Assembly: GCF_041435055.1 (NCBI RefSeq)
Contig: NZ_CP108002.1
Span: 1,798,001 to 1,862,000, forward strand
From: Streptomyces sp. NBC_00341
GTDB lineage: Bacteria; Actinomycetota; Actinomycetes; Streptomycetales; Streptomycetaceae
DNA: 64,000 nucleotides
Direction: 5' to 3'
In this document: piece after piece, positions 1-9,355 of the stretch
Layout: each line of letters opens with the position of its first letter
Numbering within the stretch: the stretch's first letter is position 1
Notes under the pieces: model-generated
Seen by the model: only the letters and a program-made list of their open reading frames with translations
Database searches by the model: none
Told to the model about the DNA's origin: nothing
Made by a program: the position numbers and the translations under genes

Positions 1-956
<956 letters not shown>

Positions 957-1051
957 GGGAAAAACTCCAGGGCGGAATGGACGGCGGAGGAACGGCTAGC
1001 GATTCACGACTCGAACGCCGCTACTCACGCATACGCACAAGGAGAGTTGCC

Positions 1052-1153
1052 ATGAGGACCAGTCTACTGGCGGTGTCCAATCGCTTTTCCGCCTGCTCCC
1101 GCTCCCCGGCGCCCGGCTCCACCCTCGGCCCGATAAGGGGCATGGCGGTATGA
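1052..1153 (+). CDS. Possible 33-aa small ORF upstream of the metallopeptidase
   Basis: ATG ORF of 33 codons preceded by a good ribosome-binding sequence (AAGGAGAG, about 6 nt before the ATG) in the 254-nt gap between two divergent genes. It ends about 57 nt before the metallopeptidase start. The peptide begins MRTSLLAVSNRF and resembles no family I know. It uses codons that are rare here (CTA, TTT, AAT, ATA), which argues against a long-established coding gene. It may be a leader peptide or chance. It is listed because of the strong Shine-Dalgarno match. Confidence 0.25.
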   Translation: MRTSLLAVSNRFSACSRSPAPGSTLGPIRGMAV

Positions 1154-1210
1154 ACTATCCGATACTCGGCGCAGGGCGGTGCGCGGCCGCGCGGAGCAGA
1201 GGGTGGTGCC

Positions 1211-2101
1211 ATGCGGTTCGACGACGACGCCGGTCTGGACACGTCCGAGGTCCGGGATGTGCGCGGCAGTCGCGTCCCGGGCGGCAGGGCCACCGTGGGC
1301 GGCGGCATCGCGGCGGTCATCGCGCTGATCCTCGGGCTGCTCTTCGGAGTAGGCCCCGAGGAGCTCGGCCTCTCCTCCGGTGGCTCGGGCACGACCGCGA
1401 CCGCGTCGTCGGCCGCCCAGGTCGAGCGGTCCTGCCGGACCGGCCGGGACGCGAACACCAAGGACGACTGCCGGACGGTCGCGGTGGTCAACAGCGTCCA
1501 GGACTACTGGAAGCAGGAATTCGCCCGGCGCGGAGCCACGTACGGGAACGCTCGCACGGTGCTGTTCACCGACCGGATCAGCACCGCCTGCGGCTCCGCG
1601 ACCTCGGCCGTGGGGCCGTTCTACTGCCCCGGGGACCGGCAGGTCTATCTGGACCTGGGGTTCTTCGACGAGCTGCGGACCACGTTCGGGGCGAGCGGCG
1701 GACCGTTCGCCCAGGCGTACGTCGTGGCGCACGAGTACGGGCACCACGTGCAGAACCAGCTGGGGACTCTGGGCCGGGCGCAGGACGGGCGGACCGGCGA
1801 GAACAGCGACGCGGTGAAGGTGGAGCTCCAGGCGGACTGTTACGCCGGGGTCTGGGCGCACCACGCGACGACGACGCCCGACGGGGCGACGGGGCGGCCG
1901 TTGATCACCGAGCTGACCGGGGCGGACATCCGGGACGGCCTCGACGCGGCGGCGGCGGTCGGGGACGACCGGATCCAGGAGAGGTTCCAGGGCCGGGTCA
2001 CCCCGGAGTCCTGGACGCACGGCTCGGCGGCGCAGCGGCAGCAGTGGTTCACCACGGGATTTCGCAGCGGCGATCCGGCCGGCTGCGACACACTCCGCTG
2101 A
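1211..2101 (+). CDS. Neutral zinc metallopeptidase, YpfJ/KPN_02809 family
   Basis: Membrane-anchored zinc metallopeptidase of 296 residues, the usual size for the YpfJ (PF04228) family; the substrate is unknown. The zinc site HEYGH is at residues 174-178 (VVAHEYGHHVQNQ), with a downstream acidic stretch (ELQADCYAGVWAHH) that normally supplies the third ligand. A single hydrophobic segment at about residues 29-48 follows a short acidic N-terminus, so the catalytic domain is probably extracytoplasmic. Four cysteines between residues 75 and 139 could form disulfides outside the cell. It stands alone, divergent from the ABC-F gene. The ATG at 1211 follows GAGGGTGGTGCC, a purine-rich site. Confidence 0.88.
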   Translation: MRFDDDAGLDTSEVRDVRGSRVPGGRATVGGGIAAVIALILGLLFGVGPEELGLSSGGSGTTATASSAAQVERSCRTGRDANTKDDCRTVAVVNSVQDYWKQEFARRGATYGNARTVLFTDRISTACGSATSAVGPFYCPGDRQVYLDLGFFDELRTTFGASGGPFAQAYVVAHEYGHHVQNQLGTLGRAQDGRTGENSDAVKVELQADCYAGVWAHHATTTPDGATGRPLITELTGADIRDGLDAAAAVGDDRIQERFQGRVTPESWTHGSAAQRQQWFTTGFRSGDPAGCDTLR

Positions 2102-2225
2102 CCTGCGGGAACCGCTTCCGCGCCGGTGCCCGGCAGGGCGTTGTCAGTGCCCGGTGGGAGACTGAGACGCAGATCACACACGAGTCGGGCGCGGGGTCCT
2201 GACGACGCGAGAAGGGGTGAGCGCG

Positions 2226-2639
2226 ATGGCGGGCTCGACGGCAGGTGCGGCGTCGGTGTTTCCGACGCTTCTCTACGACGACGCGAAGGCCGCGATCAAG
2301 CTGTTGACGGAGGCCCTCGGTTTCACCGCGGAAGCGGTGTACGAGGGCGAGGACGGCACCGTGATGCACGCGGAGCTGTCCTGCGGGAACGGCAGGGTGA
2401 TGCTGGGCTCCAAGGGCCGAGAGGGGATCTTCGCGAAGGCGATGCGGGGATCCGGGCCGGTCGGTGTCTACGTGGTGGTCGACGACACCGATGCGCACCA
2501 CGCGCGGGCGGTGGAGCACGGGGTGGAGATCCTGATGCCGCCCACCGACCAGGACTACGGCTCGCGCGACTACATGGCGCGGGACGCGGAGGGCAACGTG
2601 TGGAGCTTCGGGACGTACGCCCCCGGGGCGGCGGGCTGA
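2226..2639 (+). CDS. VOC (glyoxalase/bleomycin-resistance fold) family protein
   Basis: Small cytoplasmic protein of 137 residues with one VOC-superfamily domain of two beta-alpha-beta-beta-beta modules. It opens with FPTLLYDDAKAAIKLLTEAL and ends with DYGSRDYMARDAEGNVWSFG, the pattern of PhnB/glyoxalase-like proteins. The potential metal residues are poorly conserved, so the reaction cannot be named. ATG at 2226 is preferred over an in-frame GTG at 2217 because GAAGGGG (2211-2217) lies 8 nt upstream of the ATG and overlaps the GTG. Its stop codon lies inside a 14-nt sequence that recurs 37 nt downstream. Confidence 0.8.
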   Translation: MAGSTAGAASVFPTLLYDDAKAAIKLLTEALGFTAEAVYEGEDGTVMHAELSCGNGRVMLGSKGREGIFAKAMRGSGPVGVYVVVDDTDAHHARAVEHGVEILMPPTDQDYGSRDYMARDAEGNVWSFGTYAPGAAG

Positions 2640-2682
2640 CGGCGGCGCCGGGACCGGCGGGCCGGCGACGGGCTGACGGCGG
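2632..2682 (+). repeat. 14-nt direct repeat that includes a stop codon
   Basis: CGGGCTGACGGCGG occurs at 2632-2645, where it contains the TGA stop of the VOC gene, and again at 2669-2682. The period is 37 nt. This is one of several duplications at gene 3' ends in this window. Confidence 0.7.
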
Positions 2683-2719
2683 TCCGGCCGGCGGTGGTCT
2701 CCCCCCGGCCGGCCGGACC
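2681..2719. terminator. Bidirectional hairpin terminator between convergent genes
   Basis: Perfect 11-bp stem GGTCCGGCCGG (2681-2691) with CCGGCCGGACC (2709-2719) and a 17-nt loop. It lies between the convergent stops at 2639 and 2726. No U-tract is present, as is common in high-GC actinomycetes. Confidence 0.7.
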
Positions 2720-2725
2720 GGCCGC

Positions 2726-4111
2726 TCAGGCTCCGCCGGTGTGCACCTGGAACGCCGCCTTGCGGACCGCTTTGGCGAGTGCGGGGTCGGGGTGCGCGGC
2801 GGCCAGCGCCACCAGGACCTGGACGGTGCGCGGATGGCCCACCGCCCTCACCTCGTCGAGGAGAGCCGGGACGCTGCCCTGCACGGCCGAGTCGAGGTGG
2901 CGGACCAGCAGCGCCGTCTCGCCGTGGTCGGCCACGGCCGCCGCGGTGTCGACCCAGAGCCAGGTGGCCTCCTCCCGGCTGAGGGCCTCCTGCGCGTCCT
3001 CGGGATCGGCCCCGTCGTACTCCGCGAGCCAGAGCAGCGCGTAGGGGCGCAGCGAAGGGTCGGTCACGACGGAGCGCACCTCGGGCTCCGCGGGTGCGCC
3101 GACCACCCGGAGCGCCTCGAAGGCGAGCCCGCGCAGCAGCGCGTCCTCGCCCCGTGCCACCCCGAGCAGTTCGGCGACGGCGCTGCCGACGGGGCGGGCG
3201 GCCAGCCAGGCGCGGTATTCGGCCCGGGCCGGTCCGGGGGTGAGCCGGGCGCAGCCGAGCAGCATGTCGGCGGCGGGCTGCTCGATGTTGCCGGCCGGGC
3301 TCTGGGCGGCGACGCAGATCTGCTCCAGCTTGACCCAGACCGCCCAGTTGCCGAGCGGGGTGAGGGTGGCGTGCCCGGAGCCGAGGGTGAGCGCGCCGAC
3401 GGCGGCGAGCCCCTCCAGGGCCCAGTCCAGCAGGAGGGCGACCAGCGCCTCCGGGTGGGCGGTGGGAGCCGCCTCCGCGGGGACGGGCAGCGGCTGCGGC
3501 CCGTACGGCACCTCGCAGCGCTCCTCGTGGAGTTCCGCGACGCGCTGGCCCAGCAGGTCGAGCAGGGCGGGCACGGTGACCGGGCCCGCCGAGAGCTGGA
3601 GGAGGGAGAGCACCTGGGGCACGGCCTCGACGGCCTCCGCGACCGCGGTGGACTCGATGTCCTCGGGCGCGGGGTGGACGAGGGACCAGGCGTCGAAGAG
3701 CGCCACCCAGCCGCGGAGCACGGCGGAGTCGTCGCGGTCCCAGGCGCGCAGCCGCCAGCCGGGCCGTGCGGTGTCGCCGTGCAGTTCGACGAGCCCGGCC
3801 AGCCGGGCCCGGTCCCAGCCGGACCGCACCTGGCCCGGGGACAGCTCGAGTTCGGAGGAGGCCCGTTCGAGTGCCGTGGCGGCCAGCGGCGGGGTGCCTG
3901 GGCGGGAGCCGCCGGCCGCCCAGCGGGCGATCCGCACGGCGTCGGCGAGCGCGGCCCTGGCCTGCCGGGCCAGTTCCGCCCGGGGCGGGGTGCCCTCGGG
4001 CGGGCGGGGTGCCGGCCTGGTGCGCCGGGTGATCACGGCCTTGCGAGCGGTGGCGAGGGGTCGCGGGCGGACAAGTCGCAGCCTGGAGTCGCGCGGGGTA
4101 CGGGACGTCAC
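2726..4111 (-). CDS. Conserved actinobacterial protein of unknown function with HEAT-like C-terminus
   Basis: Predicted cytoplasmic protein of about 461 residues that I cannot assign to a named family. It is rich in Ala, Leu and Glu, with no signal peptide or membrane segment. The C-terminal part is a run of short helical pairs (for example around the stretches ALLVRHLDSAVQGSVPALL and TVQVLVALAAAHPDPALAKA), which looks like HEAT/ARM repeats used for protein binding. The middle has winged-helix-like pieces (LSPGQVRSGWDRARLAGLV). The start is uncertain: GTG at 4111 (beginning MTSRTPRDSR) is used here, but an in-frame GTG at 4186 would add 25 residues, and neither has a strong ribosome-binding site. 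Confidence 0.6.
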   Translation of the reverse strand: MTSRTPRDSRLRLVRPRPLATARKAVITRRTRPAPRPPEGTPPRAELARQARAALADAVRIARWAAGGSRPGTPPLAATALERASSELELSPGQVRSGWDRARLAGLVELHGDTARPGWRLRAWDRDDSAVLRGWVALFDAWSLVHPAPEDIESTAVAEAVEAVPQVLSLLQLSAGPVTVPALLDLLGQRVAELHEERCEVPYGPQPLPVPAEAAPTAHPEALVALLLDWALEGLAAVGALTLGSGHATLTPLGNWAVWVKLEQICVAAQSPAGNIEQPAADMLLGCARLTPGPARAEYRAWLAARPVGSAVAELLGVARGEDALLRGLAFEALRVVGAPAEPEVRSVVTDPSLRPYALLWLAEYDGADPEDAQEALSREEATWLWVDTAAAVADHGETALLVRHLDSAVQGSVPALLDEVRAVGHPRTVQVLVALAAAHPDPALAKAVRKAAFQVHTGGA

Positions 4112-4221
4112 GGGGAGCAGTCTTGCCTCTGACAGCCCGAAAGCCCAAACGGAACCCGGATCACCGGTGTTCCGGGGCGTCCGCACCGTCCGGGACCAAC
4201 CGGCAGAAGCGGCGCATCAGC

Positions 4222-5349
4222 TCACATCAGGGGCGTGAGGAAGCGGCGCAGCGTCTCCTCGTAGTACACCGGGTCGGCATTCCACATCGCCGCATGCGGA
4301 GCCTGCGCCACGGGGTGCAGGGCGACCAGGTCGGGGCGGTGGGCGGCGAGCGCGCGGGACGGCTGCCAGGGTGCCAGGGTGTCGTCGGGCCCGTGGAAGA
4401 TCAGGGTGGGGACGTGCAGGGTCAGGGGCAGTGAGGTGTCCAGGAGCCGGGTGCCGCGCAGTCCGGTCTGTCCCTGGGCGGCGCGGACGGCGAGGGGCAG
4501 CAGGGCGGTCGGCACCCCGCGGGCGGCGGCCAGGGCGCGCAGGGTGGTGGCCCAGTCCAGCACCGGGGAGTCGAGGACGAGGCCGCAGATCCGGTCCCGG
4601 AGCGCGGAGTTGGCGGACGCGTGGAGCGCCATGGAGGCGCCGGTCGACCAGCCGTGCAGCACGACCTTCTCGGCGCCGTAGCGCACCGCGAAGCGGATGG
4701 CCGCGTCCAGGTCGCGCCATTCGGACTCCCCGAGGTGGCTGAGGCCGTCCGGCGAGCGCGGTGCTCCGGCGTCGCCCCGGTAGGCGATGTCGAGCACCGG
4801 CAGCTGCTGCCCGTTCAGGAAGCCGAGCAGGTTCAGGGGGTGTTCCCTGGTGGTGCCGATGCCGTGCGCGGTGATGACCCAGGTGTCCCGGGGGCCGGGC
4901 ACGAACCAGGCGGGCAGGGCGCCGAGTTCGCCGGTGATCTCGACCTCGCGGTGTTCGAGGCCGAGGGCGGTGGTGGGGTCGCCGCTGTGCAGCTCGGGCG
5001 TGATGCGGACCTTGGCCCCGGGGCGCAGGGTGCCGCGGTTGACGCGCTCCAGCCGGCGCACGACGGTGTCGGCGGCCTGGTGGGCCTGGTCGATCACCGG
5101 GCCGACGACGGCGTGGACGTCGTCACCGACCAGCCCGTAGGTGCCGGGCCGCAGCGCGGCGAAGGAGCGGGTCAGGGTGACCTGCCCGGCCGCCGTCGCG
5201 TGCACGGTGACTCTGCGGTCGGCGGGGAACGGACGTCCGGACGGCGCCTTGAGGGCGACGTCGCCGGCGTACCGGCCGGCCGCGACCGCTGCCGCACCGG
5301 CGCCGAGGAGTGAGGTGACGACTGCTGCCGTCGCTTTTGCCGGGTGCAC
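4222..5349 (-). CDS. Alpha/beta hydrolase, probably membrane-anchored
   Basis: Serine hydrolase of 375 residues. The nucleophile elbow is GWSTG with Ser235, an oxyanion HGxG-type motif is at 162-165, and the likely acid and base are Asp322/323 in HGPDD and His352 in APHAAMW. These form a complete Ser-Asp-His triad of the Abhydrolase_1/peptidase S9-like type. An N-terminal hydrophobic stretch (residues 8-24) suggests a signal anchor, with a roughly 120-residue N-terminal extension of unknown role before the catalytic domain. The substrate is unknown; esterase or acyl-peptidase activity is plausible. The start codon is GTG at 5349 with only a weak ribosome-binding site. Confidence 0.8.
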   Translation of the reverse strand: MHPAKATAAVVTSLLGAGAAAVAAGRYAGDVALKAPSGRPFPADRRVTVHATAAGQVTLTRSFAALRPGTYGLVGDDVHAVVGPVIDQAHQAADTVVRRLERVNRGTLRPGAKVRITPELHSGDPTTALGLEHREVEITGELGALPAWFVPGPRDTWVITAHGIGTTREHPLNLLGFLNGQQLPVLDIAYRGDAGAPRSPDGLSHLGESEWRDLDAAIRFAVRYGAEKVVLHGWSTGASMALHASANSALRDRICGLVLDSPVLDWATTLRALAAARGVPTALLPLAVRAAQGQTGLRGTRLLDTSLPLTLHVPTLIFHGPDDTLAPWQPSRALAAHRPDLVALHPVAQAPHAAMWNADPVYYEETLRRFLTPLM

Positions 5350-5386
5350 GGCTTCAGTCTCATGGGCGCTCGCGCACTCGGCCAGC

Positions 5387-5418
5387 GGGCGGGGGCCGTC
5401 CGGTGACGACCCCCGCCC
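5387..5418 (-). terminator. Hairpin terminator downstream of the class II aldolase gene
   Basis: Stem GGGCGGGGG (5387-5395) with CCCCCGCCC (5410-5418) and a 14-nt loop. It lies 10 nt after the aldolase stop codon on the minus strand and before the hydrolase start. Confidence 0.55.
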
Positions 5419-5427
5419 CCGGCGGGC

Positions 5428-6141
5428 TCAGTCCGGCTGCCCGTACCCCTTCAGCGCCTCCCCGACGTCGCTCAGCTGGTCCGGGGTGAGCAGGGCCGGG
5501 GAGCGGCCGGGGACGGCGCTCGCGGCGAGCCAGAGGCGGCACAGCCATTCGAGCTGGGCGGTGCGGTCGTACGCCTCGTCGAGGGTGGCTCCGTAGGTGA
5601 CGGTTCCGTGGTTGCCGAGCAGGCAGCCGGTGCGGTCCCGCAGGGCGGTCAGCATGTTCGCGGCCAGCTCGTCGGTGCCGTACCGGGCGTAGGCGGCGAC
5701 CCGGACGGGGCCGCCCAGCAGCGCGGCCGCGTAGTGGATCGGCGGGACCTCGGCGACGAGCGTGGAGACGGCTGTGGCGTGCACCGCGTGGGTGTGCACG
5801 ACGGCGGCCGCCGCCGTGTTCCGGTAGACCGCGAGATGGAGCGGAAGTTCGCTGGTCGGGGCCAGCTCACCGAGGACCTGGTTGCCCTCCAGATCGACGC
5901 CGACCGCGTCCTCTGGGCGGAGCCGGTCGTACGGCACACCGCTCGGGGTGACCAGGACGGTGCCGCCCACCCGCGCGGAGACGTTGCCCGAGGTGCCGAC
6001 GACCAGTCCGTCGGCCGCCGTCCTGCGGGCGGTGGCGACGACCGCGCCCCAGGCCCGTTCGATGTCTCCGGCGTGGTCGGTGGCACCGGTGTGTTCGATG
6101 TGCCCGGCGTGTTCGACCGGATCCTGCCGCTGATCGCTCAT
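5428..6141 (-). CDS. Class II aldolase/adducin family protein (fuculose-phosphate aldolase-like)
   Basis: Zinc-dependent class II aldolase of 237 residues, typical for L-fuculose-1-phosphate or ribulose-phosphate aldolase relatives. Visible active-site elements are the phosphate loop GTSGNVS (49-55), the conserved acid Glu98 (SELPLH), the zinc ligands His116 and His118 in HTHAVH, and His178 in GNHGTVTYG. The first 28 residues are a His-rich extension (HAGHIEHTGATDHAGDIE) not needed for the fold. ATG at 6141 follows AAAGGATC. The true substrate is open. It is 20 kb from the fucose island described below, which uses a pathway without an aldolase, so a link is not implied. Confidence 0.85.
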   Translation of the reverse strand: MSDQRQDPVEHAGHIEHTGATDHAGDIERAWGAVVATARRTAADGLVVGTSGNVSARVGGTVLVTPSGVPYDRLRPEDAVGVDLEGNQVLGELAPTSELPLHLAVYRNTAAAAVVHTHAVHATAVSTLVAEVPPIHYAAALLGGPVRVAAYARYGTDELAANMLTALRDRTGCLLGNHGTVTYGATLDEAYDRTAQLEWLCRLWLAASAVPGRSPALLTPDQLSDVGEALKGYGQPD

Positions 6142-6307
6142 ACGAAGATCCTTTCAACTGATGAGCGGTCCATGATTCCGTCTCCCGCCGGAGACCGGCC
6201 GGCCCCGGATTCGGGGCCCACACCGCCCCCTGCCCGCCCCGACCTGTCGGACCACGGCCAAACAGAGCGACGCCCCTCCGATTGGGGTCACCGCAACGCC
6301 CTGTTCA

Positions 6308-6329
6308 GTTCATCTTCCGTTCACCCAGG
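6308..6329 (+). promoter_or_regulatory. PHO-box-like direct repeats upstream of pit
   Basis: Two contiguous 11-nt direct-repeat units, GTTCATCTTCC (6308-6318) and GTTCACCCAGG (6319-6329). They match the GTTCACC-type units bound by PhoP in Streptomyces. The site lies 48 nt upstream of the phosphate transporter start, where PhoP would control expression. Confidence 0.65.
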
Positions 6330-6376
6330 TTGCCTACGTTCCTCGTGCCACTGACGTCGAACGATTGCCTGGGTAA

Positions 6377-7654
6377 ATGGAACACATCACGCTGCTGCTC
6401 GCGATTGTGATCGTGACAGCTCTAGTGTTCGATTTCACGAACGGTTTCCACGACACCGCCAACGCGATGGCGACCACCATCTCGACCGGCGCACTCAAAC
6501 CCAAGACAGCGGTGGCGATGTCCGCCGTTCTCAACCTCGTCGGCGCGTTCCTGTCGGTGGAGGTCGCCAAGACGATCTCCGGCGGGATCATCAATGAGAA
6601 CGGCCTCAGAACCGAGGTCATCTTCGCGGCGCTCGTCGGCGCCATCCTGTGGAATCTGCTGACCTGGCTGGTCGGGCTCCCGTCCAGCTCCTCGCACGCC
6701 CTCTTCGGCGGTCTGATCGGCGCCGCGGTGATGTCCGCGGGCTGGTCGTCGGTCGACGGCGGCACCGTCGTCACCAAGGTGCTGCTCCCCGCGGTCGCCG
6801 CCCCGATCGTCGCCGGACTGGCCGCGCTGCTGGCCACCAAGCTGACCTACCGGATCGGCGGGAAGGTCCAGGGCGGCGCCCAGGAGAAGGCGACCGCCAA
6901 GGGCTACCGCGCCGGACAGATCGCCTCCGCCGGGCTGGTCTCCCTCGCCCACGGCACCAACGACGCACAGAAGACGATGGGCATCATCACCCTGGCCCTG
7001 GTCACCGGCGGAGTCCTGTCCCCCGGTTCGAACCCGCCGGTCTGGGTCATCGTCAGCGCCGGAATGGCCATCGCGCTCGGCACCTACCTCGGCGGCTGGC
7101 GCATCATCCGCACCATGGGCAGCGGCCTCACCGAGCTCAAGCCGCCGCAGGGCTTCGCCGCCCAGACCAGTGCGGCCACGGTCATCCTGGCCTCCTCGCA
7201 CCTCGGCTTCTCCCTCTCCACCACCCAGTCCTGCTCCGGCGCCGTGATGGGCGCCGGACTCGGCCGCCGGGGCGGTGTGGTCCGCTGGTCCACCGCCACC
7301 CGGATGTTCATCGCGTGGGGTCTGACGCTGCCGGCCGCCGGTCTGGTCGGCGCGGGGGCGGAGTTCCTCACCAAGCAGGGCACCTGGGGTGTCGTACTCG
7401 TCGCCGTACTGCTGATCGCGGGCTCCGGAGCGATCTGGGTCCTGTCCCGCCGCAAGCCGGTCGGCCAGGACGATGTCGCACCCGGCGCCCAGGACGGCGC
7501 TCCGGTCACCGGGGACGCCGAACCCGCGGGCGTCATCACCACCGCCATCGCGGCCGTCAGCCCGCCGCCCACCGCGGCCGCCCAGGCCCACGACCTCACC
7601 GCCACCATCCCGGCCCCGTCCGTAGCCGACCCGGCACGACCCGCCACGGTGTAA
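6377..7654 (+). CDS. pit: PiT-family inorganic phosphate transporter
   Basis: Low-affinity, metal-phosphate/proton symporter of the PiT family (425 residues), in the cytoplasmic membrane. The N-terminal repeat has the PiT signature around VFDFTNGFHDTANAMATTIS, and the second copy appears as SLAHGTNDAQKTMGI. These inverted duplicates with the GFHDTAN and GTNDAQK motifs define the family. About ten hydrophobic segments are visible. The last roughly 60 residues are a polar Pro/Ala-rich cytoplasmic tail. A PHO-box-like site lies just upstream. The next gene starts 13 nt after the stop and is probably co-transcribed. The position beside the cobalamin genes agrees with the S. coelicolor gene order I remember. 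Confidence 0.93.
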   Translation: MEHITLLLAIVIVTALVFDFTNGFHDTANAMATTISTGALKPKTAVAMSAVLNLVGAFLSVEVAKTISGGIINENGLRTEVIFAALVGAILWNLLTWLVGLPSSSSHALFGGLIGAAVMSAGWSSVDGGTVVTKVLLPAVAAPIVAGLAALLATKLTYRIGGKVQGGAQEKATAKGYRAGQIASAGLVSLAHGTNDAQKTMGIITLALVTGGVLSPGSNPPVWVIVSAGMAIALGTYLGGWRIIRTMGSGLTELKPPQGFAAQTSAATVILASSHLGFSLSTTQSCSGAVMGAGLGRRGGVVRWSTATRMFIAWGLTLPAAGLVGAGAEFLTKQGTWGVVLVAVLLIAGSGAIWVLSRRKPVGQDDVAPGAQDGAPVTGDAEPAGVITTAIAAVSPPPTAAAQAHDLTATIPAPSVADPARPATV

Positions 7655-7666
7655 GGAAGATCCTCC

Positions 7667-7900
7667 ATGAACATCGACTGGGCAGCCCTCGGCACCGTCT
7701 TCGGCGTCTCTCTCGTCGCCACCGTCGCACTGGTGGGCCTCTTCACCCTGGGCATCGCCGGCCTCTCCAGGCAGCCGGAACCGGCCGAGCAGGGCGGGCA
7801 GTCCGGCGGGTCCCTGATGCTCGCCCGCGCGGGCGCGTACGTCTGCTTCGGACTGTGCGCGGCGGCGGTGGCCTACGGGATCTACCTGATCGTCGCCTGA
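7667..7900 (+). CDS. Small two-helix membrane protein downstream of pit
   Basis: Protein of 77 residues with two hydrophobic segments (about residues 8-30 and 51-75) joined by a polar loop rich in Gln and Gly. No enzymatic motif is present. It begins 13 nt after pit behind AAGGAAGATCC and ends before a strong terminator, so it forms a two-gene unit with the transporter. A role in assembling or regulating PiT is an inference from position only. Confidence 0.75.
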   Translation: MNIDWAALGTVFGVSLVATVALVGLFTLGIAGLSRQPEPAEQGGQSGGSLMLARAGAYVCFGLCAAAVAYGIYLIVA

Positions 7901-7927
7901 TCCACAGCCCCTGATCCGTCCGCCGCG

Positions 7928-7962
7928 TCGGGCCGGCCGCACCTCGGGTGCGGCCGGCCCGA
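7928..7962 (+). terminator. Strong terminator after the pit operon
   Basis: Perfect 16-bp stem: TCGGGCCGGCCGCACC (7928-7943) pairs with GGTGCGGCCGGCCCGA (7947-7962) around a 3-nt TCG loop. It begins 28 nt after the stop at 7900. It separates the phosphate operon from the cobalamin riboswitch. Confidence 0.85.
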
Positions 7963-8014
7963 TGTGCGTCTCAGCACACTGCACCGTCGCAGGTCAACGG
8001 TAGGTTGACTGGCG

Positions 8015-8215
8015 TTCGCGGAGCGTGGTGGACTGCCGGAGCCATTACGGCGACAGCAGAGGAAGCCGGTGCGAATCCGGCGCGGTCCCGCCACTGTCAC
8101 CGGGGAGCAGTCCCCCACCACCGGAAGTCACGGTCCACGCCGAGTGGGCTGGAAGACCGGGGGAACTGCGGATCCGGGAGCCAGGAGACTCTCGTCGCCG
8201 GTCACGTCGAACCAG
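8015..8215 (+). promoter_or_regulatory. Cobalamin (adenosylcobalamin) riboswitch
   Basis: Leader of the cobalamin gene cluster, in the 441-nt gap between the pit partner gene and cobD. Diagnostic pieces are GGAAGCCGGTGCGAATCCGG from 8061, the invariant GCCACTG at 8090-8096, CCGGAAGTC near 8121, and the B12 box GCCAGGAGAC at 8180-8189. Spacing and order match the class I cobalamin aptamer. In this class, coenzyme B12 binding lowers expression of downstream biosynthetic genes, here cobD onward. Outer boundaries are approximate. The remaining 120 nt to cobD hold no other gene. Confidence 0.92.
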
Positions 8216-8341
8216 GGCGCGGACCCTGAGTGAGGACATATCGCCATGCCCGGCCGCCGTGCGCCCGTCTCCGTGTCTCCCCTTCGACCAGCACCAGCCG
8301 CCCGCGCGAAGGCCCTTCGAGGCGCGACGGCCGGCTGAACC

Positions 8342-9355
8342 GTGCGTGCCGATCGCATTTTCGCGTACGGCGCCACGGCCGGTCTGATCGGTGATCTGCT
8401 GCTCGGTGATCCCCGCCGGGGACATCCGGTCGCCGCCTTCGGGCGCGCCGCGGCAGGCGTCGAACACCGTCTGTGGCGCGACCACCGCGGGTGGGGCGCC
8501 CTGCACACCCTGGTCTGCGCCGGAGGCGCCGCCGGCGGTGCCGCACTGGCCTCCCGAGCCCTGCGCCGCCGTCCCGCCGCCTCCGTCGCGCTGACCGCCG
8601 CCGCCACCTGGTCCGTCGTCGGCGGTACGTCGCTGGGGCGCGAGGCCCGGTCCATCGGCGGCGCGCTGGCCGCCGGGGACCTCGGCCTGGCGCGGGAGCG
8701 GCTGCCCCATCTGTGCGGCCGCGACCCGCAGTCCCTGGACGGACCGCAGATCGCCCGCGCGGTGGTGGAGTCCGTCGCGGAGAACACCTCCGACGCCGTG
8801 GTCGGCGCCCTGGTGTGGGGTGCGCTGGGCGGGGTCCCCGGACTCGTCGGCTTCCGGGCCGCCAACACCCTGGACGCGATGGTCGGCCACCGGTCGCCCC
8901 GCTACCTGCGCTACGGCTGGGCCTCCGCCCGCCTCGACGACCTCGTGGGCTGGCCGGGCGCCCGGCTCACGGCCCTGCTCGCCGTCGCCGCCGGCGGCCG
9001 GCCCCGGGGCGCGCTGCGGGCCTGGCAGGCGGATGCCGCCAAGCACCCGAGCCCCAACGCGGGCCCTGTGGAGGCCTCGTTCGCGGGCGCGCTCGGCGTA
9101 CGGCTCGGCGGCACCCTCGCCTACGGCGGCCGGGTCGAGCACCGCCCCGTGCTCAACGGCGAGGCGGGCCGGGCCGTGGAGACCGAGGACATCGAACGCG
9201 CCGTACGGCTGTCGCGCCGGATCGGGGTGCTGGCCCTCGGCGTCAGCGTGGCGGCCCGGCTGGGCGTGGGCGCCGCCGCACGACGGATCACCTCGACGCG
9301 CGGCCCGGGGACTCCTGCCCCGGGTGCGCGCACCTCAGGACGGAGACCGACATGA
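8342..9355 (+). CDS. cobD: Adenosylcobinamide-phosphate synthase CobD/CbiB
   Basis: Integral membrane enzyme that attaches aminopropanol (or its phosphate) to adenosylcobyric acid, forming adenosylcobinamide (phosphate). The 337 residues show the CbiB hallmarks: [17 protein letters not shown] near the N-terminus, a central block with [20 protein letters not shown] and [13 protein letters not shown], and a late block [20 protein letters not shown]. Several membrane helices are present. The start is GTG at 8342, shortly after the riboswitch. The stop overlaps the cobQ start (ATGA), indicating translational coupling. The C-terminus carries a Pro/Ala/Thr-rich tail. Confidence 0.92.
   Translation: MRADRIFAYGATAGLIGDLLLGDPRRGHPVAAFGRAAAGVEHRLWRDHRGWGALHTLVCAGGAAGGAALASRALRRRPAASVALTAAATWSVVGGTSLGREARSIGGALAAGDLGLARERLPHLCGRDPQSLDGPQIARAVVESVAENTSDAVVGALVWGALGGVPGLVGFRAANTLDAMVGHRSPRYLRYGWASARLDDLVGWPGARLTALLAVAAGGRPRGALRAWQADAAKHPSPNAGPVEASFAGALGVRLGGTLAYGGRVEHRPVLNGEAGRAVETEDIERAVRLSRRIGVLALGVSVAARLGVGAAARRITSTRGPGTPAPGARTSGRRPT

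Noticed and set aside
2049..4148. Long alternative ORFs across the 2.1-4.2 kb region on both strands
   Set aside because: Their translations are Arg/Gly/Pro/Ala-rich with no domain, the pattern of shadow frames in high-GC DNA. Only one frame shows normal amino-acid composition.
5428..6141. Linking the class II aldolase to the L-fucose island as fuculose-phosphate aldolase
   Set aside because: It is 20 kb away in a separate unit, no fuculokinase or isomerase gene is present, and the island encodes the non-phosphorylative route that needs no aldolase.
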